A stretch of DNA of 64,000 bases, taken from the NCBI RefSeq assembly GCF_052044135.1, contig NZ_JBQDYF010000016.1, forward strand, positions 5,999-69,998, in the 5' to 3' direction. Within the stretch, counting starts at the first letter, position 1, and every line of letters starts with the position of its first letter. This stretch comes from Salinisphaera sp052044135 (lineage in GTDB: Bacteria > Pseudomonadota > Gammaproteobacteria > Nevskiales > Salinisphaeraceae). Shown piece by piece: positions 1 through 8,853 of this stretch. Under the pieces are notes generated by a model. That model was not told where the DNA came from, searched no databases, and saw nothing but the letters and a program-made list of their open reading frames with translations. A program made the translations under genes and the position numbers.

Positions 1-1122
1 GAATAGCCGCTCCGGCACAATGTACTGCGATGCCACAAGCGTGGCCCCGCCCAGCATGAACACGCCCGCCGTGTGGGTTACGGTCACCGTCAAGCCGAGG
101 AACGCGGCATGCCGCGGCGTACCGCGGCTCCCCACCAGATACGCACCGACCACCGTCTTGCCGTGGCCCGGCGACAGGGCATGGGCCGCCCCCAGCACCG
201 CCGCGAACAGCAGCGCCAGCACGGCCAGTCCTGGCCCGGCCTGACCCGCGGGCGAGATCAGGTGCGTCAGCTGGCGCGTCGCGCGCTGAAACCAGCCCCC
301 GGACGATCCGGCCGTGACGTCGGTCGAGGGCGACCAGGCACCGAACATGACATGACGCCCGAGCCAGCCCCACCAGCTCGCCCCCGCGGCCGCCCCATCG
401 CCATGACTGGCCGCCGGGTTCGCATGATGTCCGTGCTCGGCACCGAGCGGCACCGATCCGGCCGGCGGCGGGCCCAGGGTGAAGGCCAGATGCACGCTTC
501 GCTCGTCCAGCGGGCCGCCGGGCGGCAAATGGCCCGGGTTGTCACGCAGTGCATGGGTGAGCGATCGGCTGGCGGCATTGGTATCGAATACCGACACGCC
601 GGCTCCCGATCGAACGACGATTGCCTTCCAGCCGTTGCGCCCGCCGTAATTGGTGTTGGCACAGCGCAGATGATGAATCCCCTGGCCCGTCGCCGCCGGC
701 AGGGACGCCGTGTAATAGGCGTCGAAGCGCAGCGAGAATCCGCTGTCGTCCGACGGCAGGCCGGTGTGCCACGACACCAGATGCCACGGCAGCCGCCGGC
801 CATCGACCCGCAGCCGCAGGTGGCGGGCGAACCGGGGCGACATTTTTTTCAGGTACGCGCTGCGCTCGCTTTCGGACGTCACCCCGTCGTGATTGGTATC
901 GGCCCCGTGCAGCGCCTTGAGCGCGGGAATCTGGCCCATCACCACCACGTAATGGGCGGTCACGCGGTGCTTGTCCACATGCAGCGCCACGAACTGGTTG
1001 ATCGTGTAATTCCCCAACAAACTCACGACCGTATCGGCGCGCGCCCGGTGCGCCGGACACAGTACCGCCAGCAGCACCAGGGGCAGGCACACGGCGCACC
1101 GCGCCAACCGGCGCCACGTCAT
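1..1122 (-). CDS. NicO-family nickel/cobalt exporter with EF-hand-bearing periplasmic N-domain (3' end outside window)
   Basis: Partial: the start codon (ATG at 1122-1120) is inside and 374 codons are visible before the window edge. I translated this strand by hand. An N-terminal signal/anchor segment (LPLVLLAVLCPAHRARA) leads into a long extracytoplasmic domain with an EF-hand-type loop DTNHDGVTSESE. A His-rich linker follows (EHGHHANPAASHGDG), and then the first NicO helices with AAHALSPGHGKTVVGAYLVG and TVTHTAGVFMLGG. The HxxxxxGHGKT and VTHT motifs are typical of NicO/RcnA/HupE-like nickel and cobalt permeases. The start overlaps the stop of the upstream gene by 4 bp (ATGA), so the two are translationally coupled. 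Export of Ni/Co is the known family role; the actual ion here is not shown. Confidence 0.85.
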   Translation of the reverse strand, partial: MTWRRLARCAVCLPLVLLAVLCPAHRARADTVVSLLGNYTINQFVALHVDKHRVTAHYVVVMGQIPALKALHGADTNHDGVTSESERSAYLKKMSPRFARHLRLRVDGRRLPWHLVSWHTGLPSDDSGFSLRFDAYYTASLPAATGQGIHHLRCANTNYGGRNGWKAIVVRSGAGVSVFDTNAASRSLTHALRDNPGHLPPGGPLDERSVHLAFTLGPPPAGSVPLGAEHGHHANPAASHGDGAAAGASWWGWLGRHVMFGAWSPSTDVTAGSSGGWFQRATRQLTHLISPAGQAGPGLAVLALLFAAVLGAAHALSPGHGKTVVGAYLVGSRGTPRHAAFLGLTVTVTHTAGVFMLGGATLVASQYIVPERLF

Positions 1123-1709
1123 CCCGGCCCTCCCGACCCGGCCTGCAGATGGAGGCGGACCCGTTTGTTGGCGGCGGACAGAAGCGCGGTGTCCGTATGG
1201 CCCCGGTCGTGGAACACCAACAGGCCGGTATGGCTCGGGTCCGCAGCGACAAACAACCGGTATTCCACCGACAGGATGTCCGGTTTCGCGGCACGACAGA
1301 CAACCCGGAACAACAGCACCATGTATTCCTCGGCGCCGCTTCGGTTGGCCTCCTCGACCTGCTCCGGCCGGATGGCGCAGGCGTTATGCCCATCCCCGAA
1401 GCGCAGGTGGGCATAAGCGTATTGCGCCAGCTTGGGAAAATGCGGTTTCAATTCGTCGAACGTCACGTCGCCGTCGGCATTGGCGTCCAGATGGAACACG
1501 GAATTCAGATCGCGCACGGAAATATCCCACTCGCCATGAAAGACATGCGCATCGCCGGGATCGGCGCGGATGCTGAGATAACTGGTGTCGAAATGGGGCG
1601 CACGCGCCGCCGTCAGCCAACGGATGCCGATCACGGCCAGGGGGCACAGGAGCACGGCAGCGAGCGCGATCCACAGCACGAGTCGTCTTGTGCGCCGGAG
1701 CCGCCTCAT
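1119..1709 (-). CDS. membrane-anchored EF-hand protein, partner of NicO exporter
   Basis: 196 aa. One N-terminal hydrophobic segment (VLWIALAAVLLCPLAVIGI) probably anchors or exports it; the rest should be periplasmic. About residues 72-83 form a textbook 12-residue EF-hand loop, DANADGDVTFDE, followed by an all-beta-looking stretch with two Cys. The ATG at 1709 is chosen because GAGG lies 10 nt upstream; a TTG at 1730 is an alternative. It overlaps the exporter start by 4 bp. Its layout (loop, then a beta-rich half) resembles the N-terminal half of the coupled exporter, so the two may share an ancestral sensing domain. No family name recognised; calcium or metal sensing for the exporter is inference. 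Confidence 0.7.
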   Translation of the reverse strand: MRRLRRTRRLVLWIALAAVLLCPLAVIGIRWLTAARAPHFDTSYLSIRADPGDAHVFHGEWDISVRDLNSVFHLDANADGDVTFDELKPHFPKLAQYAYAHLRFGDGHNACAIRPEQVEEANRSGAEEYMVLLFRVVCRAAKPDILSVEYRLFVAADPSHTGLLVFHDRGHTDTALLSAANKRVRLHLQAGSGGPG

Positions 1710-2064
1710 CGCGGCGCGACCTCGGGGCAAACCTCGCGCCGGGCGGATAATCCGTACTTACCGGCGGCGCGCGGAAACGGGCCGCGCTCACGCCGGGGCA
1801 GCGCCTGGATCAGTAAAGCCAAAGTTGCCGGCACCCCATGAACAGCGGAACCCCTGTCACAGCATAACGGGCCGTGCACGATCGACGACTCGCGACGGCG
1901 GTTCGAGCCCACAGCGTATCGCAAACCCGCCCGCCCGCCCGACCGCAACGCGATCGAACGCGCCGGGTGCGTCACGCCCATGCTGTCGTCAAGGCATGGC
2001 ACAGCGCTTGCCGCGACCACTTGAGAGTTATACTATAACGTATCTTTGTCATCCGGAGATAATC
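1710..2064. other. divergent intergenic region between NicO operon and znuA
   Basis: 355 bp with no convincing gene. It must hold promoters for both the leftward EF-hand/NicO pair and the rightward znu operon. The only element I can assign is the Zur box next to znuA. It lies over 300 bp from the leftward start, so it need not control that side. Confidence 0.6.
2027..2039 (+). promoter_or_regulatory. Zur box of znuA
   Basis: GTTATACTATAAC, a perfect 6-1-6 palindrome matching the gammaproteobacterial Zur core GTTATANTATAAC. A -10-like TATACT (2029-2034) lies inside it, so Zur binding would block RNA polymerase. The znuA ATG is 25 bp downstream. The same core plus the same right flank (GTATC) recurs in front of the TonB receptor at 7774-7786. 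Confidence 0.88.
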
Positions 2065-2970
2065 ATGGCTCAACCTGCAACCGCCCGATCGGTACTGCAA
2101 TGGCTCGTACTGCTGGCCTGTGCCCTGTCCGCACCGGCCGCGTTCGCGGCCCCCGTCAACGTCGTGGCCGCGGAAAGCAGTTACGGCAGTATCGTCAAGA
2201 CAGTCGGCGGCTCGCATGTGAAGGTGACGTCGCTGCTCGACAGCCCCAGCGTCAATCCGCACCAGTTCGAGGCGAATCCGCGCATCGGGCGTCAACTGAG
2301 CCAGGCCGATCTCGTGGTCATGAACGGCCTGGGTTTCGACGGCTGGATGGACCCGCTGCTGTCCGGGACTTCAAACCCGAAGCGTCAGGTCGTGCGCGCG
2401 GCCGAGGCCGCCAGCGGCATCGTGAGCCCGGACAAGAACGAGCATCTGTTCTATTCGCCGCAGGCGGTGCTGGCCACCGCCAGCCGGGTCGCGGCGGCGC
2501 TGGCAAGGCTCGACCCGGATCACGCGGCGGATTATCGCCAGGGCCTCGATCGGTTCCAGGCGCAAATGCTGCCGGTCTACGATGCCGTCCAGACGCTGAT
2601 CGCGGCACACCCGAACCTCACCGTGACCGCGACCGTGCCGGTCTACAACTACATGCTGGCGCTGCTCGGCTATCACGAGCTTTATCGCAAGATCCAGTAC
2701 GCCTCAGAGGAAAACAGCCAGCCCAGCGCTCGGCAGGTCAAGACCTTCCTCCAGGCGCTGCAGCAACACAAGGTCGATCTGCTGATCTATAACGACCAAG
2801 TGCACAACCGGCTCACCGATCAGGAGGTCGAGACGGCCCGCGCCAGCGGCGTGCCCACCGTGGGCGTGAGCGCCATTCCGCTGCACGGCGAGGATTACGC
2901 CCAGTGGCAGATCGAACAGCTCAAGGCGATCAAGCAGGCGCTCGACCAGGCAGCGGCCCGATCCTCATGA
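2065..2970 (+). CDS. znuA: zinc ABC transporter periplasmic binding protein
   Basis: 301 aa, cluster A-I metal-binding protein that captures Zn(II) in the periplasm and hands it to ZnuB. A Sec signal peptide (LVLLACALSAPAAFA) is followed by the mature start APVNVVAAESSYG. Visible likely metal ligands are His in SVNPHQFE and His in KNEHLFYSP. The position where classical ZnuA has its third His reads ATVPVYNYMLALLGY, without His, so this belongs to a divergent subgroup or uses other ligands. The acidic/His-rich loop of classical ZnuA is missing. The start is fixed by GGAG at 2054-2057 and the signal peptide. It overlaps znuC by ATGA, and a Zur box lies directly upstream, which points to induction in zinc starvation. 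Confidence 0.9.
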   Translation: MAQPATARSVLQWLVLLACALSAPAAFAAPVNVVAAESSYGSIVKTVGGSHVKVTSLLDSPSVNPHQFEANPRIGRQLSQADLVVMNGLGFDGWMDPLLSGTSNPKRQVVRAAEAASGIVSPDKNEHLFYSPQAVLATASRVAAALARLDPDHAADYRQGLDRFQAQMLPVYDAVQTLIAAHPNLTVTATVPVYNYMLALLGYHELYRKIQYASEENSQPSARQVKTFLQALQQHKVDLLIYNDQVHNRLTDQEVETARASGVPTVGVSAIPLHGEDYAQWQIEQLKAIKQALDQAAARSS

Positions 2971-3827
2971 CCGACGCAAGCCCCGCCCATGCCGCGGACA
3001 GCGTGGTTTCCGTGCAGGATCTGGCCGCCGGCAAGGCCGGCGAGCCGGCTTTTTCGGGCCTCGACTTCGATCTTGCCCCGGCCAGCTTCACGGCACTGGC
3101 CGGCCCCAACGGCTGTGGCAAGACCACGCTGTTCGAAACCCTGTTGGGGCTGGTGCCGCCGATCGCCGGCCATGTTCGGGTGCTGGGCCGTACACCGCAG
3201 GAGGCACGGCGCGGCGTGGCCTATGTGCCGCAAGGCACGCGCCTGACACACGACGGTCAGTTCAGTGGCCGGGAATTCGTGGCCGCGGCCTACGCCAGTC
3301 ATCGCTGGGGCCCGACCTGGCGCTGGCGCGACGCCGCGCGCGCGGTGAATGCGGCGCTGGCGCTGGTCGATGGCCAGGCGCTGGCCGATCGCCGCCTGAA
3401 CAGCCTGTCCGGCGGCCAGCGCCAGCGATTGATGATCGCCCAGGCCCTGGTCAATTCACCGCGTCTGCTGTTCATGGATGAGCCGCTGGCGCAACTCGAC
3501 CCGGGCGCCCAGGCGCAGGTGGTGGCCCTGGCCGAGCGGCTGCGCCAGGAGCTGGGACTGGCCGTGCTGTTTTCGACCCACGACGTCAATCCGATTGCCG
3601 ATGTGGCCGACCGGGTGCTCTATCTGGCCGGGGGCCAGGGCCATATCGGCGCCATCGACGAGGTCGTCACCGCGGCCGGGCTCAGCCGGCTCTACGGCGT
3701 GCCCATGCACGTCGTGCGCGATCGCGGCCGGTTGTTCGTGATGCGCGACGAAGCCCCGGGCGCCAACTGCGCGCGCCTCGACTGCGACTGCGCGCCGGTC
3801 GACGCGCGACAACGCAAACAAGCATGA
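2967..3827 (+). CDS. znuC: zinc ABC transporter ATP-binding protein
   Basis: 286 aa cytoplasmic ATPase that drives the ZnuB channel. Walker A GPNGCGKTT at residues 46-54, signature LSGGQ at 147-151, Walker B LLFMDEP and the H-loop STHDVNP are all intact. The C-terminus is Cys-rich (NCARLDCDCAP), a possible cytoplasmic metal-binding tail. The ATG at 2967 overlaps the znuA stop by 4 bp; a start at 2904 would overlap znuA by 67 bp and is less likely. It is coupled to znuB by another ATGA. Confidence 0.93.
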   Translation: MTDASPAHAADSVVSVQDLAAGKAGEPAFSGLDFDLAPASFTALAGPNGCGKTTLFETLLGLVPPIAGHVRVLGRTPQEARRGVAYVPQGTRLTHDGQFSGREFVAAAYASHRWGPTWRWRDAARAVNAALALVDGQALADRRLNSLSGGQRQRLMIAQALVNSPRLLFMDEPLAQLDPGAQAQVVALAERLRQELGLAVLFSTHDVNPIADVADRVLYLAGGQGHIGAIDEVVTAAGLSRLYGVPMHVVRDRGRLFVMRDEAPGANCARLDCDCAPVDARQRKQA

Positions 3828-4693
3828 GCTGGCCGGTTTTTCTCGACATGGCGTTCATGCGTCACGCGTTTGCCGCCGGCACCTGCGTGGCGATCGCGGG
3901 CTCGGCGATCGGTTACTTCGTGGTCCTGCGCCGGCAGGCATTCGCCGCCCATGCGCTGGCCAACGTCGGCTTCGCCGGCGCCGCCGGCGCCTCGCTGATC
4001 GGCGCCGATCCGATGCTGGGACTGTTCGTGTTCGTCTTCGGTGCCGCCGCGGTCATGCATCTGGGCGGCACCGAACTGGGCGAGCGCGACGTGTCCGTGG
4101 GCATGATTCTCATGTTCTCGCTCGGGCTCGGCATTCTGTTCGTCAATCTATACAGCGCGAACGCGAACGCGGCGATCGGTATTCTCTTCGGCAGCCTGTA
4201 CGGCGTGAACGCAACCCAGCTGGCGATCACCGCCGGCGTGTCGCTGGCCGTCGTGGGCGCGCTGGCGGTGCTGTTCCGCCCGTTGCGCTTTGCCAGTCTC
4301 AACCCCGACTCGGCGCGCGCCCGCGGCATCCCGGTCGCCCTGATCGGTCTGCTGTTCCTCCTGCTGCTGGCGGCCATGGCCGCCGTCACCGTGCCGGTGA
4401 TCGGCGCGCTGCTCAGTTTTGCCATCTTCGTTGGCCCGGCCGCGGCGGCCCAGGCGTGGACGAAACGCGTGGCCAGCGGCCTTGCGCTGACCGTGGTGCT
4501 GTCCCTGGCCGAAACCTGGAGCGGTATCGTCGCGTCCTATTACATCAACCTGCCGGCCTCGTCGGCGATCGCAGGCAGCAGTTTCGCCGTTTACGCCCTG
4601 GCCTGGTTGACCACGCGCCCGCCCCGGTTATCGCGCGTCGCAGGCAGCCGAACCATCGGCGCAGCACGCTCCGGGGTTCCCGAGCGACCGTAG
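3824..4693 (+). CDS. znuB: zinc ABC transporter permease
   Basis: 289 aa, ABC-3 family inner-membrane permease with about eight hydrophobic helices. A cytoplasmic loop carries the coupling region RARGIPVALIGLLF, typical of ZnuB/TroC/MntB proteins. The product forms the import channel with ZnuC. The start overlaps the znuC stop (ATGA). It is the last gene of the Zur-controlled operon; the basic tail after the final helix (about 25 residues) is hydrophilic. Confidence 0.92.
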   Translation: MSWPVFLDMAFMRHAFAAGTCVAIAGSAIGYFVVLRRQAFAAHALANVGFAGAAGASLIGADPMLGLFVFVFGAAAVMHLGGTELGERDVSVGMILMFSLGLGILFVNLYSANANAAIGILFGSLYGVNATQLAITAGVSLAVVGALAVLFRPLRFASLNPDSARARGIPVALIGLLFLLLLAAMAAVTVPVIGALLSFAIFVGPAAAAQAWTKRVASGLALTVVLSLAETWSGIVASYYINLPASSAIAGSSFAVYALAWLTTRPPRLSRVAGSRTIGAARSGVPERP

Positions 4694-5390
4694 GCCACTT
4701 GGCGCGGTTTCGCCGCGATGGCGCCGGTACGGCAGGACTCCGGAACCGACATCGGCCGCTCGAAGCGCGGCGCGCCAGCCGCGTGTCTCGAATACGGCGT
4801 GCGGCCCGTCGACGCGACGCCGATGCTTCGCTGTTTTCGCCGGTATCGATGCAGAGGGCGGGCGCCTGGATTCGCCGCAGGCCGGGCCGCCCGCTTCAAG
4901 GTTCAACAAACGTGGCGCGGCCCGCACCGGCGGCATGGGCGGGGATGCCCAACGGGGCAGCCATGTCGCCGCCGTAGTGCGGATGCACAACATGCATGGC
5001 CGCGTCTCCATCCGGTGCCTGCTGAAACCCGAATTGATCCGCGTGCAATCAAACCGGCGGCCGGGGAAGTCGCCGGCTCGTACGGTTACCCCTCGGCGTT
5101 GCGGGTGATGGTCGCTGATCGCCCGATCGGCCCGTCATCGCTCCTGCCGGCTGTTCAGTGATACCGCTTCGACCAGGCCGGCCTTGATTCGCTGGCCATC
5201 AGCGTCGACCACTCGATACGAGAGCCTGGATTGATCTTCTGCGCACTTGATCGCGCTTCAGGTCCTGACACGCATGATGGATCGCCTCACCTGTCGGAAT
5301 GAAGGTGTCTTGATGCCGTTTCGAGCCCGCGCGGGCCGGATTGCGCGCCCAACGAGACAGAGTGTCACGCGCGGCAAACTGCCGGTCGGT

Positions 5391-5404
5391 CGGTCGGCCG
5401 ACCG
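5391..5404. repeat. CGGT repeats ending in a 14-bp perfect palindrome
   Basis: CGGTCGGCCGACCG is self-complementary and preceded by two more CGGT units from 5383. It lies about 120 bp past the znuD stop on the minus strand. It could form a strong hairpin in RNA (terminator-like, but no T-run) or bind a dimeric protein. Confidence 0.4.
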
Positions 5405-5409
5405 AAACC

Positions 5410-5439
5410 GGCACGGCACGGCACGGCACGGCACGGCAA
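5410..5439. repeat. GGCAC pentanucleotide tandem array
   Basis: Five perfect GGCAC units in a row followed by GGCAA. It is non-coding and lies between the convergent ends of znuB and znuD. A slippage-prone microsatellite; no function visible. Confidence 0.75.
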
Positions 5440-5524
5440 CGATGGTGCCGGCCCGCGCAACCCTGCCGAGGATACCGGGCGGCCGCCCGACGCAAGTCGA
5501 CGACGACCGCCCCGGCCTGTCTCT

Positions 5525-7741
5525 CTACAGGTCGAACGGAATCCGCGCGGTCAGGCGGATATCGCGCCCGGGCGACAACGCATAGCCTTTGTAAGTGTCC
5601 AGAAAACCACGATACGCCTTGTCGAACAGGTTGTTGATACGCAGGTCGATACGCATTTCCTGGCCATGGATCTTCGGCGCGATGCCGGCGCCCACATCGA
5701 CCAGGCCGTAGCCCGAGGTCGACGCAAGGCCGAACGGCGCGTTGTCGAACTGCGAGAAGGGCTCGCCGGGGGCAGCCTTGTGGCTGTCGTAGTAGCGCAC
5801 GTCGACCGAGGCATACGTCTGGCGCGGCCAGTCGTTACCGTGCGGCGTGAAACGGGCACCGAGACGAACGTTGTCGGCCGGAATCAACGGCAGCGCCTCG
5901 TGATTATCACGCCGCCGGCCGCGCACGACCTCGCCGGCCGCATGCACCGACAGCCACGACGTCACATCGGCCTTGATCGAGGCCTCGGCGCCGTACAGCT
6001 CGGCATTGGTCTGCTCATGCTCCAGCACCGGCAGGCCATTGATCGTCTGGCCGGTATCGCGCAGATAGATGTAGTCGTTGATGAGGTTGCGATAGACCGT
6101 GGCCTTCGCCTGTAGCCGGTCCGAATGCCAGCGCAGCGACAACGAGGTATCGATGGATTTTTCCGGATCGAGATCGGGGTTGCCGCGCTGATAGGCCGCG
6201 ACCCCGCCGTGCTGGCCGGCGACATAGAGTTCGAACAGTGTCGGCGCGCGGAAGCCGCGGCCGACGTTGGCCGCCAGCGACAGATGATCGGTGAACGCAT
6301 AGACCGCCCCCAGCGACCCGGTGACGACGTTATAGGTCTGTTTACGGGCATTGCGAACCGAGGCCGACGGATTGGCCGTCTTGCCGGCCAATGCCTCGAC
6401 ATCGTGGTAGTCGTAACGCGCACCGGCCTGCAACGTCAGCTTGCCGATAGCCTTTTCCTGAAAGGCGAACACCGCCGCGTTGTTCACCTCGCCACCGGGC
6501 GAAAGCTGGGTCCGGCCGCGCGAGACCTGTTGCTTGTTGACGTATTCGATGCCGATCTTGCCGCCGTCCAGCCCGAAAACCGGGCCGTTCTGACCCACCA
6601 GGCGCGCGGTGTACTGGTTGAACTGCAGATCGATATCGCCGTCGAAGCCGAGATCGCGCGGGTAGCCGGCGGCGTTCGAGCGGCGCCGGTTGTTCTGCCA
6701 CATCAGCTTTGGTTCCCAGATCATCCCGCCGGCGTTGAACCGGCCGTCGAGCTGAACCTGGCGATCGTCGATGTATTGACCGACGCCTTCGGCGCCTGCG
6801 CTCGGCGGCTTGATGCCGGCCGGCGGCGGCAGCAGAAAGTTGTGCTCGTCGTTCCAGCGCGTGTAGCGCAGCGTCCAGTCGCCAAGCGTGTCGTCACGCA
6901 TGCCGACAGCGACATCGCCGTTGACCTGGTTGAAGTCGGTGTATTTCAACCGGCCCGTATAGGCCGGGGCATCGGGGTGCGTCGCCGCATTCGGCCCGGG
7001 GAAATAGGTCGGCTCGTCCGGCGTATGGATATCGCCGCCGTCGCGCCGGATCAGGCCGAAGGCATAGCCGAACCGACCGTTGCCGCCGGTCGCCTTGATG
7101 CCCGTATCCCACTCGCGGTTGTTGCTGTCGTAACGTCCCATGACCTCGCCCCGGGCGGTCTTGTCGTAGGCGATTTTCGGCGGCAGCAGATTGATCGCGC
7201 CGCCCAGCGCACTCGAGCCATAGAGCACGCTCGACGCCCCGCGCACGACTTCCACCCGGTCGAGCAGGAACGGATCGGTCACCGGCATGTGACGCACGCC
7301 AAACGATTGGTTCGAAATGCCGACGCCGTTCGACAGGATCTTCACCCGCTCTCCCGACAGGCCACGGATCACCGGTTTGCCCGCCGTGTTGCCGGTACCG
7401 ATGGAATCCACGCCGGCCAGATCGTCGAGCGCCTGCCCCAGATTGGCCGCGCCCTTGGCTTCGATATCGTTCGAAGTCACCACATCCACGTCCGGCGCCT
7501 GGGACAGCGGATTGCCGGGAATGGGGACGCCGGTCACCGAAATCGCTTTCAAATGCGCCGTCGACCTACCCTGCGCCTCCCCCGCATGGGCCGCATCGGC
7601 CGCTACAGGGGGCGATGCGGGCGCCGTGGGCGTGATCGACGGCTGCGCCGTGGCCGCGAACGCGCCCATGGAAATAAAAGGTAATAACATTGCATTTATA
7701 ACCCGCATCGACCCCATCAATGCAGTGCGGCGCTCGCCCAT
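5525..7741 (-). CDS. znuD: TonB-dependent outer-membrane zinc receptor (ZnuD-like)
   Basis: 738 aa. Signal sequence (MLLPFISMGAFAATA), a TonB-box/plug entry around ISVTGVP, then the plug motifs ALDDLAGVDSIGTGN, KPVIRGLSGERVKIL and VEVVRGASSVLYGSSALGG, followed by a 22-strand-type barrel ending near RIPFDL. The plug segment with GVRHMPVTDP matches ZnuD-type receptors better than siderophore receptors. GGGGAG just upstream of the ATG at 7741 supports the start. A Zur box sits 32 bp upstream. Predicted to take up Zn or a zinc chelate across the outer membrane using TonB energy, feeding ZnuABC. The substrate is inferred from the Zur box and the znu neighbours. Confidence 0.85.
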   Translation of the reverse strand: MGERRTALMGSMRVINAMLLPFISMGAFAATAQPSITPTAPASPPVAADAAHAGEAQGRSTAHLKAISVTGVPIPGNPLSQAPDVDVVTSNDIEAKGAANLGQALDDLAGVDSIGTGNTAGKPVIRGLSGERVKILSNGVGISNQSFGVRHMPVTDPFLLDRVEVVRGASSVLYGSSALGGAINLLPPKIAYDKTARGEVMGRYDSNNREWDTGIKATGGNGRFGYAFGLIRRDGGDIHTPDEPTYFPGPNAATHPDAPAYTGRLKYTDFNQVNGDVAVGMRDDTLGDWTLRYTRWNDEHNFLLPPPAGIKPPSAGAEGVGQYIDDRQVQLDGRFNAGGMIWEPKLMWQNNRRRSNAAGYPRDLGFDGDIDLQFNQYTARLVGQNGPVFGLDGGKIGIEYVNKQQVSRGRTQLSPGGEVNNAAVFAFQEKAIGKLTLQAGARYDYHDVEALAGKTANPSASVRNARKQTYNVVTGSLGAVYAFTDHLSLAANVGRGFRAPTLFELYVAGQHGGVAAYQRGNPDLDPEKSIDTSLSLRWHSDRLQAKATVYRNLINDYIYLRDTGQTINGLPVLEHEQTNAELYGAEASIKADVTSWLSVHAAGEVVRGRRRDNHEALPLIPADNVRLGARFTPHGNDWPRQTYASVDVRYYDSHKAAPGEPFSQFDNAPFGLASTSGYGLVDVGAGIAPKIHGQEMRIDLRINNLFDKAYRGFLDTYKGYALSPGRDIRLTARIPFDL

Positions 7742-7773
7742 GACACTCCCCGGAAATGAATTGAATTCGATAT

Positions 7774-7786
7774 GTTATATTATAAC
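7774..7786 (-). promoter_or_regulatory. Zur box of znuD
   Basis: GTTATATTATAAC, a perfect 13-bp palindrome differing from the znuA box only at the central base. The shared flank on the plus strand is GTATC. It lies 32 bp before the receptor start, in an AT-rich pocket where a promoter is expected. Confidence 0.88.
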
Positions 7787-7873
7787 GTATCGTACGTAAA
7801 TCGATATTGCGCGCCCCGCCGACCCCTATTGCGGCAGGTCGGGGGATCGCCCCTGGGGATAGCGCCCGGCGAT

Positions 7874-8482
7874 TCAGTCCTGGTGCGCGGTCAGTCCGGC
7901 CCAGAAGATCGGCCAGATCGAGGCGACGCGGCGGTCGTACTCATCCACGGAGTACATGAAGCGTTCGCTGAACAGGCCGTCCATCAGGCAATAGAAGGCA
8001 TCGAGGAAGCCCCGCTCGCTGAGATCCGGCCACACGCCGTCGCGCACGCCCTGAGCATAGATATCGTGCAGCGCGGCGTTGATACGCGCCTCGCCCCGCC
8101 CGGTCACGGCCCGCACTTCGGCAGCCAGCGGCTCGGGCGGAAACAGCAGGTAGCGCTTGTAGAACACGCCCTGCGCCTCGACCAGGATGAAGCGCGACAG
8201 ATCACACACCAGTTCGAACAACCGCGTATGCACGTCGGCGCCGGCATGCCGGGTCAGGCTATGGTCGAGCGCCGCGAACAGCGCCGTCTCCACCCGCTCG
8301 ACCAGCGCCATGAACAATGCCTGCTTACTCTCGATGTGGTTGTACAGCGACGGCTTCTGGATCCCGACTTCGCTGGCGAGCTGCGACAGGCTCATGCCGT
8401 CGTAGCCGTGGCGGGCGAACAACGACAATGCAATGTCGTGGACACGATCAACAGTAGCTCGGGAGGCGGGCGAAGTGCTCAT
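7874..8482 (-). CDS. TetR-family repressor, likely controls adjacent SMR genes
   Basis: 202 aa. The N-terminal helix-turn-helix reads LSLFARHGYDGMSLSQLASE and then VGIQKPSLYNHIESKQALF, the classic TetR pattern with KPSLYNH recognition helix. The C-terminal ligand domain is divergent. I take the ATG at 8482 (AAGG upstream) over a GTG at 8527. It is divergent from the SMR pair at 8865-9507. The palindrome at 8836-8853 under the SMR promoter is its probable operator. By family analogy it would be released by a cationic drug or metabolite. Confidence 0.85.
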   Translation of the reverse strand: MSTSPASRATVDRVHDIALSLFARHGYDGMSLSQLASEVGIQKPSLYNHIESKQALFMALVERVETALFAALDHSLTRHAGADVHTRLFELVCDLSRFILVEAQGVFYKRYLLFPPEPLAAEVRAVTGRGEARINAALHDIYAQGVRDGVWPDLSERGFLDAFYCLMDGLFSERFMYSVDEYDRRVASIWPIFWAGLTAHQD

Positions 8483-8569
8483 GGCAGGGCCTTGCGGGTT
8501 TTGGATGTCATGCGACGCCGCGACCACCGCACGCTGTAACAGAATGAATAACCATCAATCGCCTCATTC

Positions 8570-8595
8570 TAGGGCCTGTGGCCGTTTCGTACACG
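8570..8595 (+). repeat. dispersed short repeat, copy A
   Basis: TAGGGCCTGTGGCCGTTTCG followed by TACACG. It matches copies at 9535-9557, 19261-19284 and 40130-40152. Consensus core TAGGGCCTGTTGCCGTTTCA. Confidence 0.7.
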
Positions 8596-8835
8596 TGCCA
8601 CGCCGGAGCCCGCAAGTCCGTCGAGACAAGACGCGCCACGCCGTATCGGCGCCCTGACTGGTTTTATGAGCGGCCCGAAATCCTGTCGGCCGAGGCGCGG
8701 CGCGCGGTCATTCGGCGTTCAAGCCCTGGCCCCGGATGGCGCGATTACGCAAGGCATATGGCATGCCAACCGCTGTTTACCGGTCCGGCCGGATGCCACT
8801 CGGAACACGGTCGCGGCGACTCATGAACTGATATA

Positions 8836-8853
8836 CTACCGACCGTTCGTTAG
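8836..8853 (+). promoter_or_regulatory. probable TetR operator
   Basis: CTACCGACCGTTCGTTAG, 14 of 18 positions symmetric. It overlaps the end of a TATACT -10 box and lies 11 bp before the SMR start, where repressor binding would block transcription. Assignment to the divergent TetR gene is inferred from position. Confidence 0.6.

Larger units (their letters stand above)
4694..5524. other. non-coding stretch between convergent znuB and znuD
   Basis: 831 bp without a gene I can support; both neighbouring genes end here. It contains a CGGT-rich palindrome and a GGCAC tandem array (listed separately). Frames that are open here have no recognisable motifs and unnatural composition. I see no clear T-tailed terminator. 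It may be decayed sequence. Confidence 0.5.

Noticed and set aside
1890..1935. GGTTCGAGCCC, resembling a tRNA T-loop
   Set aside because: No D-arm, anticodon arm or acceptor pairing around it.
5410..5439. CRISPR-like array from the GGCAC repeats
   Set aside because: Units are 5 bp with no spacers; a simple microsatellite.
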